Positions 27,501 to 36,620 are shown, counted from the first letter of the stretch. The stretch is DNA of 64,000 nucleotides from Paenibacillus faecalis (GCF_900289175.1 NZ_LT985747.1:3967920-4031919); one strand, 5' to 3'. A program made the numbers and translations. The notes: generated from the letters alone by a model not told the origin.

Positions 27501-29804
27501 AAAATCGCCTCAGGCTCCCTATCAGGCAAACATCTTGTGGAAGGTTCCATCGATTATCGCCATCTGTCTGAGGATGCCATCCATACGCTTGCCGTGCAGG
27601 ATGACAGTATTACAGGCGACAAAATTAAGGACGCTTCGATCGACTATCGTCATCTGTCCGAGAACGCCATCAATACGCTTGCTGTACAAGACGACAGCAT
27701 TACAGGTGAAAAGATTAAAGACGCTTCGATCGATTATCGTCATCTGTCCGAAGATGCTATCAATACGCTTGCCGTGCAAGATGACAGTATCACGGGTGAC
27801 AAGATCAAAGACGCTTCGATCGATTATCGTCATCTGTCCGAGGACGCCATCAATACGCTTGCTGTACAAGACGACAGCATTTCGGGTGACAAAATCAAAG
27901 ATGCTTCGATCGACTTCCGTCATCTGACGGAGAATGCCATCGATACGCTTGCCGTGCAAGATGACAGTATTACGGGTGACAAAATCAAAGACGCTTCGAT
28001 CGACTATCGTCATCTGTCCGAAGAAACCATCGATATGCTCGCTGTGCAAGATGACAGTATCACGGGTGACAAGATCAAAGACGCTTCGATCGACTATCGT
28101 CATCTGTCCGAGGACGCCATCAATACGCTTGCCGTGCAAGATGACAGTATTACGGGGAACAAAATTAAAGATGCTTCGATTGACTTTAGACATCTGACGG
28201 AGAATGCCATCGATACGCTCGCTGTGCAGGATGACAGCATTACTGGTGAAAAGATTAAAGACGCTTCGATCGACTTCCGTCATCTAACGGAGAATGCCAT
28301 TGATACGCTCGCTGTGCAAGACGACAGTATCACGGGTGACAAGATCAAAGACGCTTCGATCGACTTCCGTCATCTGACGGAGAATGCCATCGATACGCTC
28401 GCTGTGCAAGATGACAGTATTACTGGTAACAAAATTAAGGACGCTTCGATCGATTATCGCCATCTGTCCGAAGAAACCATCGATATGCTCGCTGTGCAAG
28501 ACGACAGCATTACTGGTGAAAAGATTAAAGACGCTTCAATCGACTTCCGCCATCTGACGGAGAATGCCATCGATACGCTCGCTGTGCAAGACGACAGTAT
28601 TACAGGTAACAAAATTAAGGATGCTTCAATCGACTTCCGTCATCTGTCCGAAGAAACCATCGATATGCTCGCTGTGCAAGACGACAGCATTACTGGTGAA
28701 AAGATTAAAGACGCTTCAATCGACTTCCGCCATCTGACGGAGAATGCCATCGATACGCTCGCTGTGCAAGATGACAGCATTACAGGTAACAAAATTAAGG
28801 ACGCTTCGATCGATTATCGCCATCTGTCCGAAGAAACCATCGATATGCTCGCTGTGCAAGACGACAGCATTACTGGTGAAAAGATTAAAGACGCTTCAAT
28901 CGACTTCCGCCATCTGACGGAGAATGCCATCGATACGCTCGCTGTGCAAGACGACAGTATTACAGGTAACAAAATTAAGGACGCTTCAATCGACTTCCGT
29001 CATCTGTCCGAAGAAACCATCGATATGCTCGCTGTGCAAGACGACAGCATTACTGGTGAAAAGATTAAAGACGCTTCAATCGACTTCCGCCATCTGACGG
29101 AGAATGCCATCGATACGCTCGCTGTGCAAGATGACAGTATTACAGGTAACAAAATTAAGGACGCTTCAATCAACTTCCGCCATCTGTCCGAAGAAACCAT
29201 CGATATGCTCGCTGTGCAAGACGACAGCATTACTGGTGAAAAGATTAAAGACGCTTCAATCGACTTCCGCCATCTGACGGAGAATGCCATCGATACGCTC
29301 GCTGTGCAGGATGACAGCATTACAGGTAACAAAATTAAGGACGCTTCGATCGATTATCGCCATCTGTCCGAAGAAACCATCGATATGCTCGCTGTGCAAG
29401 ATGACAGCATTACTGGTGAAAAGATTAAAGAGGGCAGTATTACTAGTCAGCATCTGGCTGATCAAGCCATCACAGAAGATCATCTGGCGCCGGCATCCGT
29501 GTTTCCACAACATCTGTCCTTTACACCGATCCGAAGCACCGATAAGCAACCTGCCGTTCAGCAGTATGGTTTAACCCCGTTCGCACTTCAAGCAGATGAG
29601 CAGACAGTCGAGGTAATCGTCAAATTCGAAGAGTCGTTTGCATCTGTCAATTACGTCATTGTTGCCATGAGCAACCATCCGGGATTTCAGGTTTCACTCA
29701 AACTTCAAAGAAGCGATGTTACGGTTCTGGAAGTTTCCCGTCAGCCTAATTGTAATTCAAGCTACGGATTTTTATCATGGATTGCTATCGGTCCATCTCA
29801 TTGA
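24585..29804 (+). CDS. WIAG-tail domain hyper-repeat protein
   Basis: A 1739-residue protein. A charged N-terminal region of about 110 residues precedes well over 100 repeats of about 10-15 residues of the GSITxxKLA / ESVxSxHLQ kind, and the protein ends in a WIAG-tail domain (YGFLSWIAIGPSH). The pattern suggests a long beta-helical fibre. Residues about 986-1615 are 21 near-identical 30-residue units. The start is TTG, eight bases after GGAAGGAG. No signal peptide is seen, which fits spore-coat or exosporium-type proteins made in the mother cell; WIAG-tail proteins are typical of Paenibacillus and relatives. The surface-fibre role is inference. Confidence 0.85.
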   Translation: MKKRGKHTAGRNSTQRYVVDPNTRELDWARRNEGKNRAADREARILSSTLEDEIIRETKESTTSQTMPDADYLEENTAGNLQEPDPPLADDTKESFNISDSREHLLADKQMPGLKGPFIYTEDISEGAVTESRIASRAITASKLATGAVGSEALQDYAITGLQIADGSITASKLGNSVVTSEHLADGSITDRKIVVGTISGDKIKDASLTSQKLADRSITSDKLANGAVLSRHLSGLSLPGDLLDDAAVTSNKIASSAVETRHLANESVHTSKLADQSVTSSKLREGAVTARKIEPGAIDGSHIQNYTINAVHLADGIIARKHLEPEVIGSEQLANNVVNSQHIQNGSITTNHLAEGAIGPEQIRASSIGKEQIGSKEIQSRHLSDFSVTNTKLSDQSVSTAKLIEQSVTASKIADQSILSSKISDEAIHTRHLSKGSVDSEQVATKAVKSQHIANSAIQSEHIHEGSLKSHHFDNNAINTAAIASQSITERHLSGESVASFHLQTEAVTEDKLASESVTSSKLAAGSVNSSIIAKEGVNSSNIAKGAIRPIHLGAGSVGSAALQSGAVAQDHIAFGTITSKHLSPFSVESDAIASGSITADKLAQGAITDSLIAPGAILPQHLSDHAVTSLKLSPESVSTDKLTDLAVTTAKLAEGCINSSKIKENTIQDVHLCNESVSADALQKNAVTGEKIAPSSITSQHLGLESISGKHLTQESIYGYHLKRNIITLNHLSDEVRSAELFADESIPGSKLQPGLINKDHLSPFAVSESAIQNNAISGDKIRNASISADHLQSNIIQPGHLSDKVIQSQHLEDGVISENHIAPKSITQDHLHDGVVTSSHISEGAVRPSHIQLEAVHRSHIAEGSIYSRHIDDSAIQHHHIADDSITSAHLQMQSVTHHHLQDESVGSEHLQPGSVQSRHLAEGTVLPHHLQERSIGAMHIEKGSITSDLLQKGSLTGEKFAAHSIHGNKIASGSLSGKHLVEGSIDYRHLSEDAIHTLAVQDDSITGDKIKDASIDYRHLSENAINTLAVQDDSITGEKIKDASIDYRHLSEDAINTLAVQDDSITGDKIKDASIDYRHLSEDAINTLAVQDDSISGDKIKDASIDFRHLTENAIDTLAVQDDSITGDKIKDASIDYRHLSEETIDMLAVQDDSITGDKIKDASIDYRHLSEDAINTLAVQDDSITGNKIKDASIDFRHLTENAIDTLAVQDDSITGEKIKDASIDFRHLTENAIDTLAVQDDSITGDKIKDASIDFRHLTENAIDTLAVQDDSITGNKIKDASIDYRHLSEETIDMLAVQDDSITGEKIKDASIDFRHLTENAIDTLAVQDDSITGNKIKDASIDFRHLSEETIDMLAVQDDSITGEKIKDASIDFRHLTENAIDTLAVQDDSITGNKIKDASIDYRHLSEETIDMLAVQDDSITGEKIKDASIDFRHLTENAIDTLAVQDDSITGNKIKDASIDFRHLSEETIDMLAVQDDSITGEKIKDASIDFRHLTENAIDTLAVQDDSITGNKIKDASINFRHLSEETIDMLAVQDDSITGEKIKDASIDFRHLTENAIDTLAVQDDSITGNKIKDASIDYRHLSEETIDMLAVQDDSITGEKIKEGSITSQHLADQAITEDHLAPASVFPQHLSFTPIRSTDKQPAVQQYGLTPFALQADEQTVEVIVKFEESFASVNYVIVAMSNHPGFQVSLKLQRSDVTVLEVSRQPNCNSSYGFLSWIAIGPSH
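27541..29430 (+). repeat. 21 tandem 90-bp units inside the WIAG-tail gene
   Basis: Each 90-bp unit encodes DASIDxRHLxExxIxTLAVQD plus DSITGxKIK. From about 28200 on, units alternate between an ENAIDTL and an EETIDML version, giving a 180-bp higher-order repeat with very high identity. This implies recent expansion by recombination or slippage and probable length variation between strains. Confidence 0.95.
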
Positions 29805-29809
29805 TCAAC

Positions 29810-29833
29810 AAAGGGGGCTATAAGCCCCCTTTT
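29810..29833 (+). terminator. Terminator after the WIAG-tail gene
   Basis: A perfect AAAGGGGGCT/AGCCCCCTTT stem is followed by a short T-run, directly after the stop codon. It can also serve the converging gene. Confidence 0.85.
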
Positions 29834-30350
29834 ATACATATCGCTGTGTCTTATTTAATATCGACTGAGCCAAAGTCCACAGCATCACACCTGCCAGGAA
29901 AGTTAGCAGCATTTTAGAGTCCACCATGAATTCTGCTGGCAATTCTCCTCTGAAATAATACACATTGAGATAAGGAAAAAGCTTGCCTCCGGTTAATATC
30001 TGTAAAAAAGCATACCCGATAACAACAAATAAAGCCCATCCCATTTGACGAATCAGCACCATGGAGATAAAGCCTAATCCGCAAAAAAAGAAGGTCTGAA
30101 CAGCAATCTGAACAAAAAACGCAATGAATTGCTCGTAACTGCTATAACGAACTGTGAAATGAAAGCCCACAAACACTAAAATAAGGTAGATGACATAAAA
30201 TATCACTGCTCTGAAAGCACCATAGTAAAATCTAGATACATTATAGGTGAACAACGTCTCCCCGCCCTCTTCCTCTAACATATTGTAGAAGATCGTAATT
30301 GTCCACCAGGCCCCGGCTACATAGCTAGTACTGATTGCTATTATTATATA
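29832..30350 (-). pseudogene. 5'-truncated membrane protein gene (ABC-2 permease-like remnant)
   Basis: The frame is open from about 30350 to the stop at 29832 (about 170 codons), but it has no good start at its upstream end. The first ATG (30281, MLEEEGGE) has no ribosome site and lies inside a hydrophobic run. The product has five to six membrane helices in the manner of the C-terminal half of an ABC-2 type permease. Upstream the sequence changes to very AT-rich DNA that leads into the dicarboxylate module. The 5' end was probably lost when that module was joined here. A functional short form cannot be excluded. Confidence 0.55.
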
Positions 30351-30510
30351 TTATATTACAAATTATTACATGGTGTATTTCTCAAAATTTAGTATACTTA
30401 TTTTTTCTTTTTTTTATAATAGCAAATGGATAGACAGTATCATCAGAGAGGAGCATCGTCTCAATAATTCAATTACAGCAAATATCGGCAAGTACAGTTA
30501 TATAATTAGA

Positions 30511-30524
30511 AATAATCGCTTTCA
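30511..30524 (-). promoter_or_regulatory. Possible CcpA cre site upstream of dctS
   Basis: On the minus strand, TGAAAGCGATTATT matches 12 of 14 positions of the catabolite-responsive element consensus. It lies about 40 bases before the dctS start, a plausible place for carbon-source repression. Confidence 0.4.
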
Positions 30525-30561
30525 TTTTTTATAGTAGAGTAAACAGAAATGGAGATTCATA

Positions 30562-32178
30562 GTGAAAACAATCATACATTTACCGATTCGATGGAAAATA
30601 ACAGGTTTAGCTTTTGGTATTGTCGCTTTTTCATTGGTAATTATCGGAATCATCCTGTTAGGTTATATGAAAGAGGTAAAAGAAAGAGAATTTTCACAAA
30701 AAGCGATGCTTACTGGCCAACTCATTGCTCAAAATAAAACGGTGCAAATGAGCATTGAATTGGAAAATGCATCGGAAATATTACAGCCTTTGGTTGAACG
30801 CGTACGGATGGTTAATAGCAATGATTATATCGTCATCCTCAATATGAATCGAGAACGGCTTACCCACCCCATTCCAGAACGGCTGCATACAAAGTTTGAA
30901 GGTGGAGATGAAGATGCTGCTTTTTCTCAACATATTTACATATCTAAAGCAAGTGCAGGAAATGCCCAGACTGTCCGCGCCTTTGTACCCATTCTTAATG
31001 AAAATCGCGAACAAATTGGAGTCGTAGTTGTAGGTAATGTACTCCCCCATTTATCTGATCTCATCTACGAATTCCGGCATTCGGCTCTGGTCATGACTTT
31101 GATTACTACTTTATTTGGCTTCTGGGGAGCCTGGTTATTAGCCAACCATATCAAGCGCCAAACCTTTGAAATGGAACCCGACGAGCTTGCCCGTTTGCTT
31201 GTTGAACGAACAGCAGCCTTTAATGCGATTCATGAAGGTGTTATTGCCATCGACGATCAAGAAAGAATTACAGTTATTAATAAAGCCGCGAAAGAAATGC
31301 TAAACGTAAAAGAACCGGCAGTAGGAAAAAAAATCCGGAATGTGATTCCCGATACGAGACTGCCAGAAATTCTTCAGTTGAGAGAACCACTCATGCAACG
31401 GGAATTTTATATTCAAAACCGCCCTATATTAAGCAATAGAATTCCGATTATCGATGGCGGAAAAACGATAGGAGCTGTCGCTATTTTTCAAGATAAATCG
31501 GACGTAAACAGGCTAGCCCAAGAACTCACTGGCGTTCAGGCATTTGTCGATGCATTGCGAGTGCGCAATCACGAATATTCCAATACGTTACATACGATTG
31601 CTGGACTTATCCAACTTAATCAAAACGAGAAAGCACTCCATTATATTTTTGAATGGACGGAGGAACAAAGTGGACTTTCCCAGGAGTTGATGCAACAATT
31701 TAGAGATGAAAGTCTTATTGGATTAATACTGGGAAAGATCAGTAGAGGAAAAGAGCTCGGCATTTCATTGAAAGTGAACAAAACAAGTGCCTTTATGCAT
31801 TACCCTGAAGGAATTACGATCCATGACATCGTTGTCATTTTAGGAAATTTAATCGATAACAGCTTTGACGCACTATCTACGATAAATGGCGATGAAAAGA
31901 ATGTTTATTTGGTGGTTAAAGAGGAAGAAGAAGCGTTGTTCCTCCAGGTAAGTGATACGGGGCCTGGAATTCCACCTGCTGTTCAAAAACGAATGTTTAC
32001 GAGGGGATTTTCAACGAAGGAAAAAGAAGGAAGGGGTATTGGATTGTTCCTTGTTCAATCTATTGTTGACCGCGTTGAGGGCAGCATCAATATCGATAGC
32101 GAAGAAAATGAAGGAACAACTATCTCAATTTTCTTGCCGATGCAAAGGGGGATGAGTCCAAGAGATGAAGAAAATTGA
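30562..32178 (+). CDS. dctS: DctS-like sensor histidine kinase (CitA/DcuS family)
   Basis: A 538-residue membrane kinase for C4-dicarboxylates. Helix 1 (about residues 14-34), an extracytoplasmic PAS/Cache sensor, helix 2 (about 172-195), a cytoplasmic PAS (VERTAAFNAIHEGVIAIDDQ), then the kinase core. The phosphoacceptor is in RNHEYSNTLHTIAGL, the N-box is LIDNSFDAL, and the G-boxes are DTGPGIP and GRGIGLFLV. The start is GTG after TGGAG. It overlaps dctR by 14 bases. The sequence is more AT-rich than the genes to the left and looks Bacillaceae-like, suggesting transfer. Confidence 0.92.
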   Translation: MKTIIHLPIRWKITGLAFGIVAFSLVIIGIILLGYMKEVKEREFSQKAMLTGQLIAQNKTVQMSIELENASEILQPLVERVRMVNSNDYIVILNMNRERLTHPIPERLHTKFEGGDEDAAFSQHIYISKASAGNAQTVRAFVPILNENREQIGVVVVGNVLPHLSDLIYEFRHSALVMTLITTLFGFWGAWLLANHIKRQTFEMEPDELARLLVERTAAFNAIHEGVIAIDDQERITVINKAAKEMLNVKEPAVGKKIRNVIPDTRLPEILQLREPLMQREFYIQNRPILSNRIPIIDGGKTIGAVAIFQDKSDVNRLAQELTGVQAFVDALRVRNHEYSNTLHTIAGLIQLNQNEKALHYIFEWTEEQSGLSQELMQQFRDESLIGLILGKISRGKELGISLKVNKTSAFMHYPEGITIHDIVVILGNLIDNSFDALSTINGDEKNVYLVVKEEEEALFLQVSDTGPGIPPAVQKRMFTRGFSTKEKEGRGIGLFLVQSIVDRVEGSINIDSEENEGTTISIFLPMQRGMSPRDEEN

Positions 32179-32842
32179 AGTAGTATTAATCGAAGATGAT
32201 CCAATGGTACAAGAAGTGAATCGCGCGTTCGTTGATAAAGTAGATGGATTTACGGTAACAGGTATCGCTTCAACCGATGAAGAAGGACTTGAGAAGTTGA
32301 AAGAGCTTGAGCCGGATTTAGTCTTATTGGATATCTATATACCGAAAAAAAATGGATTAGATTTAATACGCCAATTGCGACAGGATCAGATTGATGTTGA
32401 TATTATTGCTGTCACAGCTGCAAACGATATTCATACGATCAAAACATTATTACGTAACGGAGTGACGGATTACGTCATTAAGCCGTTTACGTTTGAACGA
32501 CTGCAAAAAGCATTAACCCAGTATAAAAATGTCTACCATCAGTTCCATCAAGTAAAGGAAGTTTCTCAGGAAAAGCTGGATGAAGTGATGTCGAAAAACA
32601 AGCATCAAAAAAAGGAGAGTCTTCCAAAAGGGGTCCATGAACATACATTAAATCAGATTTTTAACTATTTACAGAACATGGACGAGGCAAAATCAGCAGA
32701 GACGATTGGAACGGAAGTTGGGCTTGCCCGCGTTACTGTCCGAAGGTACTTAAGTTATTTAGAAACGATTGGCAAGGTTGAAATGGAATTAACATACGGG
32801 ACGATCGGACGTCCGATTCAACTGTACAGATTAAAAAGATAG
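32165..32842 (+). CDS. dctR: DctR-like response regulator (CitB family)
   Basis: A 225-residue regulator. The receiver domain has the acidic pair in LIEDDPMVQ, phosphoacceptor Asp in LVLLDIYIPKKNG (about residue 55) and conserved Lys in VIKPFTFE. The C-terminal winged helix has the CitB-type motif VGLARVTVRRYLSYLE. It is translationally coupled to dctS by a 14-base overlap. In B. subtilis the pair activates the dicarboxylate carrier gene; here the likely target is the DASS transporter downstream and/or its own operon. Confidence 0.92.
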   Translation: MKKIEVVLIEDDPMVQEVNRAFVDKVDGFTVTGIASTDEEGLEKLKELEPDLVLLDIYIPKKNGLDLIRQLRQDQIDVDIIAVTAANDIHTIKTLLRNGVTDYVIKPFTFERLQKALTQYKNVYHQFHQVKEVSQEKLDEVMSKNKHQKKESLPKGVHEHTLNQIFNYLQNMDEAKSAETIGTEVGLARVTVRRYLSYLETIGKVEMELTYGTIGRPIQLYRLKR

Positions 32843-32854
32843 CAGGTGAAGACA

Positions 32855-33907
32855 TTGAAAGGAATCATTACAATCGTTTCATTTCTACTCGTTGGAGTCG
32901 CAACAGCTATCTTCATTGGTTTTGGAAATTCATTTTCACCCGAACCGACCGCTATCGATCATGAATTGCAAGGTTTAAATGAAAAATACACGATAAAGTT
33001 TAGTCACGTCGTTGCCGAGAATACACCAAAAGGAATCGCTGCTTCTATGTTTGCACAATTGGTGAAGGAAAAAACAAATGGCTGGGTAGAAGTGCAAGTG
33101 TTTCCGAATGGAGTACTGACCGATGCGCAAGGTGAATTCGAAGCATTAAAAAAAAATAAAGTGCAAATGATTGCTCCTGCAATTTCAGAAATTACAGTTC
33201 ATGATCCGAAATGGACTGTGATGGATTTGCCTTTTGTGTTTGAAAATGAAGAAATGGTAGAACAAGCATTTGATGGCCGCTTGGGAGAATTGTTGTTTAA
33301 AAGTATTGAAAAATACGATTATAAAGGCCTTGCATTTTGGGAGAACAGTTTTAAACAATTTACGAATAATATTCGTCCTGTACAAGAGCCTGTCGATATG
33401 CAAGGCTTATCTGTTCGCACCATGCCAAGCCCCTTGTTGTTGGATATGTATCAGATCTTGGGAGCCCAGCCACAAAGCTTTTCATTTAATGAAATCTATG
33501 AAGCATTAAGAAATGAGCACATAGACGGAATTGAAAACACACTGTCCAATATTTATTCGAAGGGGTTATATCAACAACAAAAATATATGACGGTAAGTAA
33601 TCATAATTACCTCGGCTATGCCGTTTTGATGGATAGAGAAGTATGGGATTCCCTTCCTGTTCAACATCAGAACAGCTTGATGGAAGCCTTGGACGAAGTG
33701 GCCACATGGCTAAGAAAGTATGCGAAAGAACACAATAAAGATATGCTGGAAGAAGCCGAGGACAGCGGAAGTTTAGAGATTCATTACCTTACGGAGAATG
33801 AACGAGATCTTTGGAAAGAAGCGATGAAACCAATATATGATAAATATGAGCCGATTATTGGTGAAGAGATTATGGGAGAGGTCAGAAAATTACAAGCAGA
33901 TAGATAG
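32855..33907 (+). CDS. dctB: DctB-like TRAP-type dicarboxylate-binding protein
   Basis: A 350-residue extracytoplasmic binding protein of the DctP/TRAP family, with an N-terminal signal or anchor helix (about residues 3-25). Family features are IKFSHVVAENTPKGIAASMF, PNGVLTDAQGEFEALK, and the arginine-containing GLSVRTMPSP. No TRAP membrane subunits are nearby. In B. subtilis such a protein (DctB) works as an accessory sensor with DctS rather than in transport. I chose the TTG at 32855, which follows AGGTGA, over the GTG at 32846. It lies 12 bases after dctR. Confidence 0.9.
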   Translation: MKGIITIVSFLLVGVATAIFIGFGNSFSPEPTAIDHELQGLNEKYTIKFSHVVAENTPKGIAASMFAQLVKEKTNGWVEVQVFPNGVLTDAQGEFEALKKNKVQMIAPAISEITVHDPKWTVMDLPFVFENEEMVEQAFDGRLGELLFKSIEKYDYKGLAFWENSFKQFTNNIRPVQEPVDMQGLSVRTMPSPLLLDMYQILGAQPQSFSFNEIYEALRNEHIDGIENTLSNIYSKGLYQQQKYMTVSNHNYLGYAVLMDREVWDSLPVQHQNSLMEALDEVATWLRKYAKEHNKDMLEEAEDSGSLEIHYLTENERDLWKEAMKPIYDKYEPIIGEEIMGEVRKLQADR

Positions 33908-33930
33908 GAAACATCCACCTGGAAAAAATG

Positions 33931-33978
33931 AACGAATACACTCATGATCTTCAAACCAGCATCATGAGTGTATTCGTT
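33931..33978. terminator. Bidirectional intrinsic terminator
   Basis: A perfect 18-bp stem (AACGAATACACTCATGAT arm) sits between converging dctB and the DASS transporter gene, with a T-rich right flank and an A-rich left flank. Confidence 0.9.
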
Positions 33979-33995
33979 ATTTTATCGGTTGATAT

Positions 33996-35633
33996 TTACT
34001 TTTTAAACGCTTCCGGGAATACTCGCAGATCAATGCCCCATATGATAGGAAGCAACAAGTAGACTAAAGCGACAATCATGAAGATTGCAATGATATTAAT
34101 CCCAAACCCTACTCTAGCCATATCTACGATTCTAATTTTCCCAGAGGCAAATACAACGGCATTAGGCGGTGTCGCAACAGGCAGCATAAATGCACAGGAT
34201 GCAGCTACTGCAGCAGGAATCATTAATGCATAAGGGTGAACGTTAATCGCTAAAGCCAAAGATGCCATAATGGGCAGAATCATGGTAGCTGTCGCAGTGT
34301 TTGACGTAATTTCTGTTAAAAAAATGACAATCGTCGTCACAATGACAATGACGAAAATAAACTGAACACCTTGTACAATCGTTAGTTGGTTGCCGATCCA
34401 TTCTGCAAGCCCCGTTTTATTAAATCCTGCTGCAATGGCCAAACCTGCACCAAAGAGCAGCAAAATTCCCCAAGGTACGTTTTTGGCTGTTTCCCAATCT
34501 AAAAGACCTGTCCCGCGTTTGTTTGACGATGGAATGATAAAAAGTAGCACACCGGCAAAAATGGCAATCATCGTATCATCAAGCTCAATCCATCCCCAAC
34601 TGCTAGGCACAAACGGATAAAACACCCATAGTGAAGCGGTTAAAAGAAAAACAGCTAAAACTGCCTTTTCTTCAAAGCTGGCCTTCCCTAATGAATTTTT
34701 TTGCTCCTGTATAATCTCTTTCCCACCAGCAATCTCCTTCACTTTAAAGGGAAGCGCTTTCATTAGATAGAACCAAGTTAATCCTAATAAAAGGACTGTG
34801 AGTGGCACACCAAACATCATCCACGATACAAAAGAAATGTTTACTCCATAAATTTCTTTAATCACCCCTACTAAAATTGCATTGGGAGGTGTACCAATAA
34901 TCGTAGCAAGGCCACCGATTGATGCCGAATAAGCAATCCCAAGCATCATCGCCTTACTAAAATTTTCATCTTCTTGAATCATTGCTTGTTTCTGATTATC
35001 CATCGATTGTGACATTTGATAAATAATCGCAGAACCAATTGGTACCATCATCAAGGCTGTTGCAGTATTGGAGATCCACATGGATAAAAAACCAGTTGCA
35101 ACCATAAATCCTAAAATAATTCGTTGTGTACTCGTTCCAATGACTGAAATAATCGTTAAGGCAATTCGCTTATGCAAATTCCATCGTTCCATTGCGAGCG
35201 CAATTAAGAATCCGCCCAAAAATAAATAGATCGTTGTACCTCCATACGACGCGGTTACCTCTGCTGTTCCTAAAGCACCTGTCAATGGAAAAAGGATGAT
35301 TGGCAATAATGACGTTGCCGGGATGGGAATCGCTTCTGTAATCCACCAGGTTGCAATCCAAACCGTACTAGCTAATACGCTTTTCGCCTCAGGGCTCATT
35401 CCTTCTGGAGAAAGAAAAAGCATGATAAGAGTAAACAGTGCAGGTCCTAAAAACAAACCGATGAGTTGGGGCTTTTTAAATGCAGGTGGTTTTACACTTT
35501 TGTTTTCTATCTGTCGTTGTGCTTGCTCCCGTATTTGACTTTCATTGGTGAATGAAAAGGTTAAGATATGCTTTACTTTGGAATGTTGTAGCCATAAGCT
35601 CTTCCAAAATGTCGTAAAAACTTGACCGTTCAT
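33996..35633 (-). CDS. DASS/SLC13 family sodium:dicarboxylate symporter
   Basis: A 545-residue carrier. A hydrophilic N-terminal stretch of about 50 residues precedes 11 or so membrane segments. Both Ser-Asn-Thr substrate/sodium motifs are present: WISNTATALMMVP in the first half and EITSNTATATMILP in the second. It imports succinate, malate or citrate-like anions with sodium. It converges on the dctSRB operon, so the module is a complete sense-and-import unit, although the usual B. subtilis partner is the unrelated DctA-type carrier. The ATG follows a run of G with suitable spacing. Confidence 0.92.
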   Translation of the reverse strand: MNGQVFTTFWKSLWLQHSKVKHILTFSFTNESQIREQAQRQIENKSVKPPAFKKPQLIGLFLGPALFTLIMLFLSPEGMSPEAKSVLASTVWIATWWITEAIPIPATSLLPIILFPLTGALGTAEVTASYGGTTIYLFLGGFLIALAMERWNLHKRIALTIISVIGTSTQRIILGFMVATGFLSMWISNTATALMMVPIGSAIIYQMSQSMDNQKQAMIQEDENFSKAMMLGIAYSASIGGLATIIGTPPNAILVGVIKEIYGVNISFVSWMMFGVPLTVLLLGLTWFYLMKALPFKVKEIAGGKEIIQEQKNSLGKASFEEKAVLAVFLLTASLWVFYPFVPSSWGWIELDDTMIAIFAGVLLFIIPSSNKRGTGLLDWETAKNVPWGILLLFGAGLAIAAGFNKTGLAEWIGNQLTIVQGVQFIFVIVIVTTIVIFLTEITSNTATATMILPIMASLALAINVHPYALMIPAAVAASCAFMLPVATPPNAVVFASGKIRIVDMARVGFGINIIAIFMIVALVYLLLPIIWGIDLRVFPEAFKK

Positions 35634-35829
35634 CTCCCTTTATTCCCCCCTTCATATTTGTACAATTCACATTATAAAGCGCTATCATTTCTGAAGAAGG
35701 ATTTGAACATAATGATCTTTTTGTACATTATGGTCTCAAAATGCTTGAGTGACATTCCTGGAGGACGATCGGGGAGCATAATCATTTTTTTGAAATGAAC
35801 GGAAAAGTTGATTGCTGGAAGGCTCCTAC

Positions 35830-36096
35830 TTATTCACGCATCCCTTCCCTAGCTTGTTTCACTGCCTGATGTCCGAATACAGCAAAAGCTCCCGTCAATA
35901 TTCCTTGAATAATCGCTTCCGTACTCCATCCGATCAAGCCGACAGCAAAAATAACAGCAAATAAAACGACAATGTATACAATGCTCCAGTCCGGCACTCT
36001 TGGCGTTCTTTTTAAAATGTAACCAATGACCCAGCAAACAGCCACTACAAGAAACAACCTCGGATCGATCAATTCAAAAATAATATTCCATTCCAT
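35830..36096 (-). CDS. Phage-type holin (Phage_holin_5_2/Hol44-like)
   Basis: An 88-residue protein with a short N-terminal helix region ending in IDPRL, two membrane helices (LFLVVAVCWVIGYIL and WSIVYIVVLFAVIFAVGLIGW) and a third amphipathic segment before a charged tail (HQAVKQAREGMRE). This is the Hol44 / Phage_holin_5_2 pattern. I chose the ATG at 36096; an in-frame GTG at 36105 lies only two bases from GGAGG. It is probably a relic of a prophage lysis module; an amidase gene lies 2.4 kb away on the same strand. Confidence 0.75.
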   Translation of the reverse strand: MEWNIIFELIDPRLFLVVAVCWVIGYILKRTPRVPDWSIVYIVVLFAVIFAVGLIGWSTEAIIQGILTGAFAVFGHQAVKQAREGMRE

Positions 36097-36269
36097 ATGG
36101 TTCACGTCCTCCCTATTATAATCACAACGTAAGAGATAAATATGCCTGCTGCCCAGATGAAAAAATGTATTAAATTGGATATCTTGTTTACTATTATACT
36201 ATTCTGAATCTCAAAAAATGTTCCGATAGTAAAATTTATGATTCAGATATTACCGTGTTATAGAGAACA

Positions 36270-36314
36270 AAAAGAAACGTGACCCTAAAAGAGTTTAGGT
36301 GCCACGTTTTCTTA
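36270..36314 (-). terminator. Intrinsic terminator
   Basis: A stem with AAGAAACGTG and CACGTTTTCTT arms around an inner ACCCTAAA/TTTAGGT helix lies just past the stop of the 36320 gene. Confidence 0.78.
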
Positions 36315-36319
36315 AGCTT

Positions 36320-36610
36320 TTATAACCTATTTTTACGATCATTGACTTGATTCAGCCAACTATTTAGTGGATTCCAACATATAATCAAAAGTGCTCCAAA
36401 CACTGTTGCATATATCTTTTGCGGAATATTAATAGGAAACATATATGATAGAACACTAAACAACAACACAATTATCGATTTAATAACAATATCTTTTATT
36501 AATTTTTCATTTTTTAGTATTAATAATATGGGAATAAAAAACAAGAACGGTGACCATACCACAAACAATAAAGATAAACCAGCTAATGATTTCATTAGTT
36601 TATTAGACAC
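36320..36610 (-). CDS. Small hydrophobic protein of unknown function
   Basis: A 96-residue protein with three predicted membrane helices (about residues 10-30, 44-60, 66-82). The start is GTG, seven bases after AGGGGG. It lies 10 bases after the 36621 gene, so the two form an operon. No family is recognised. AT-rich codon use matches the rest of the accessory region. Confidence 0.6.
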   Translation of the reverse strand: MSNKLMKSLAGLSLLFVVWSPFLFFIPILLILKNEKLIKDIVIKSIIVLLFSVLSYMFPINIPQKIYATVFGALLIICWNPLNSWLNQVNDRKNRL

Positions 36611-36620
36611 TTGCTTCCCC

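Noticed and set aside
27522..28499. Long minus-strand open frames inside the WIAG-tail gene
   Set aside because: They are mirror frames kept open by the repeat; no ribosome sites and no plausible protein.
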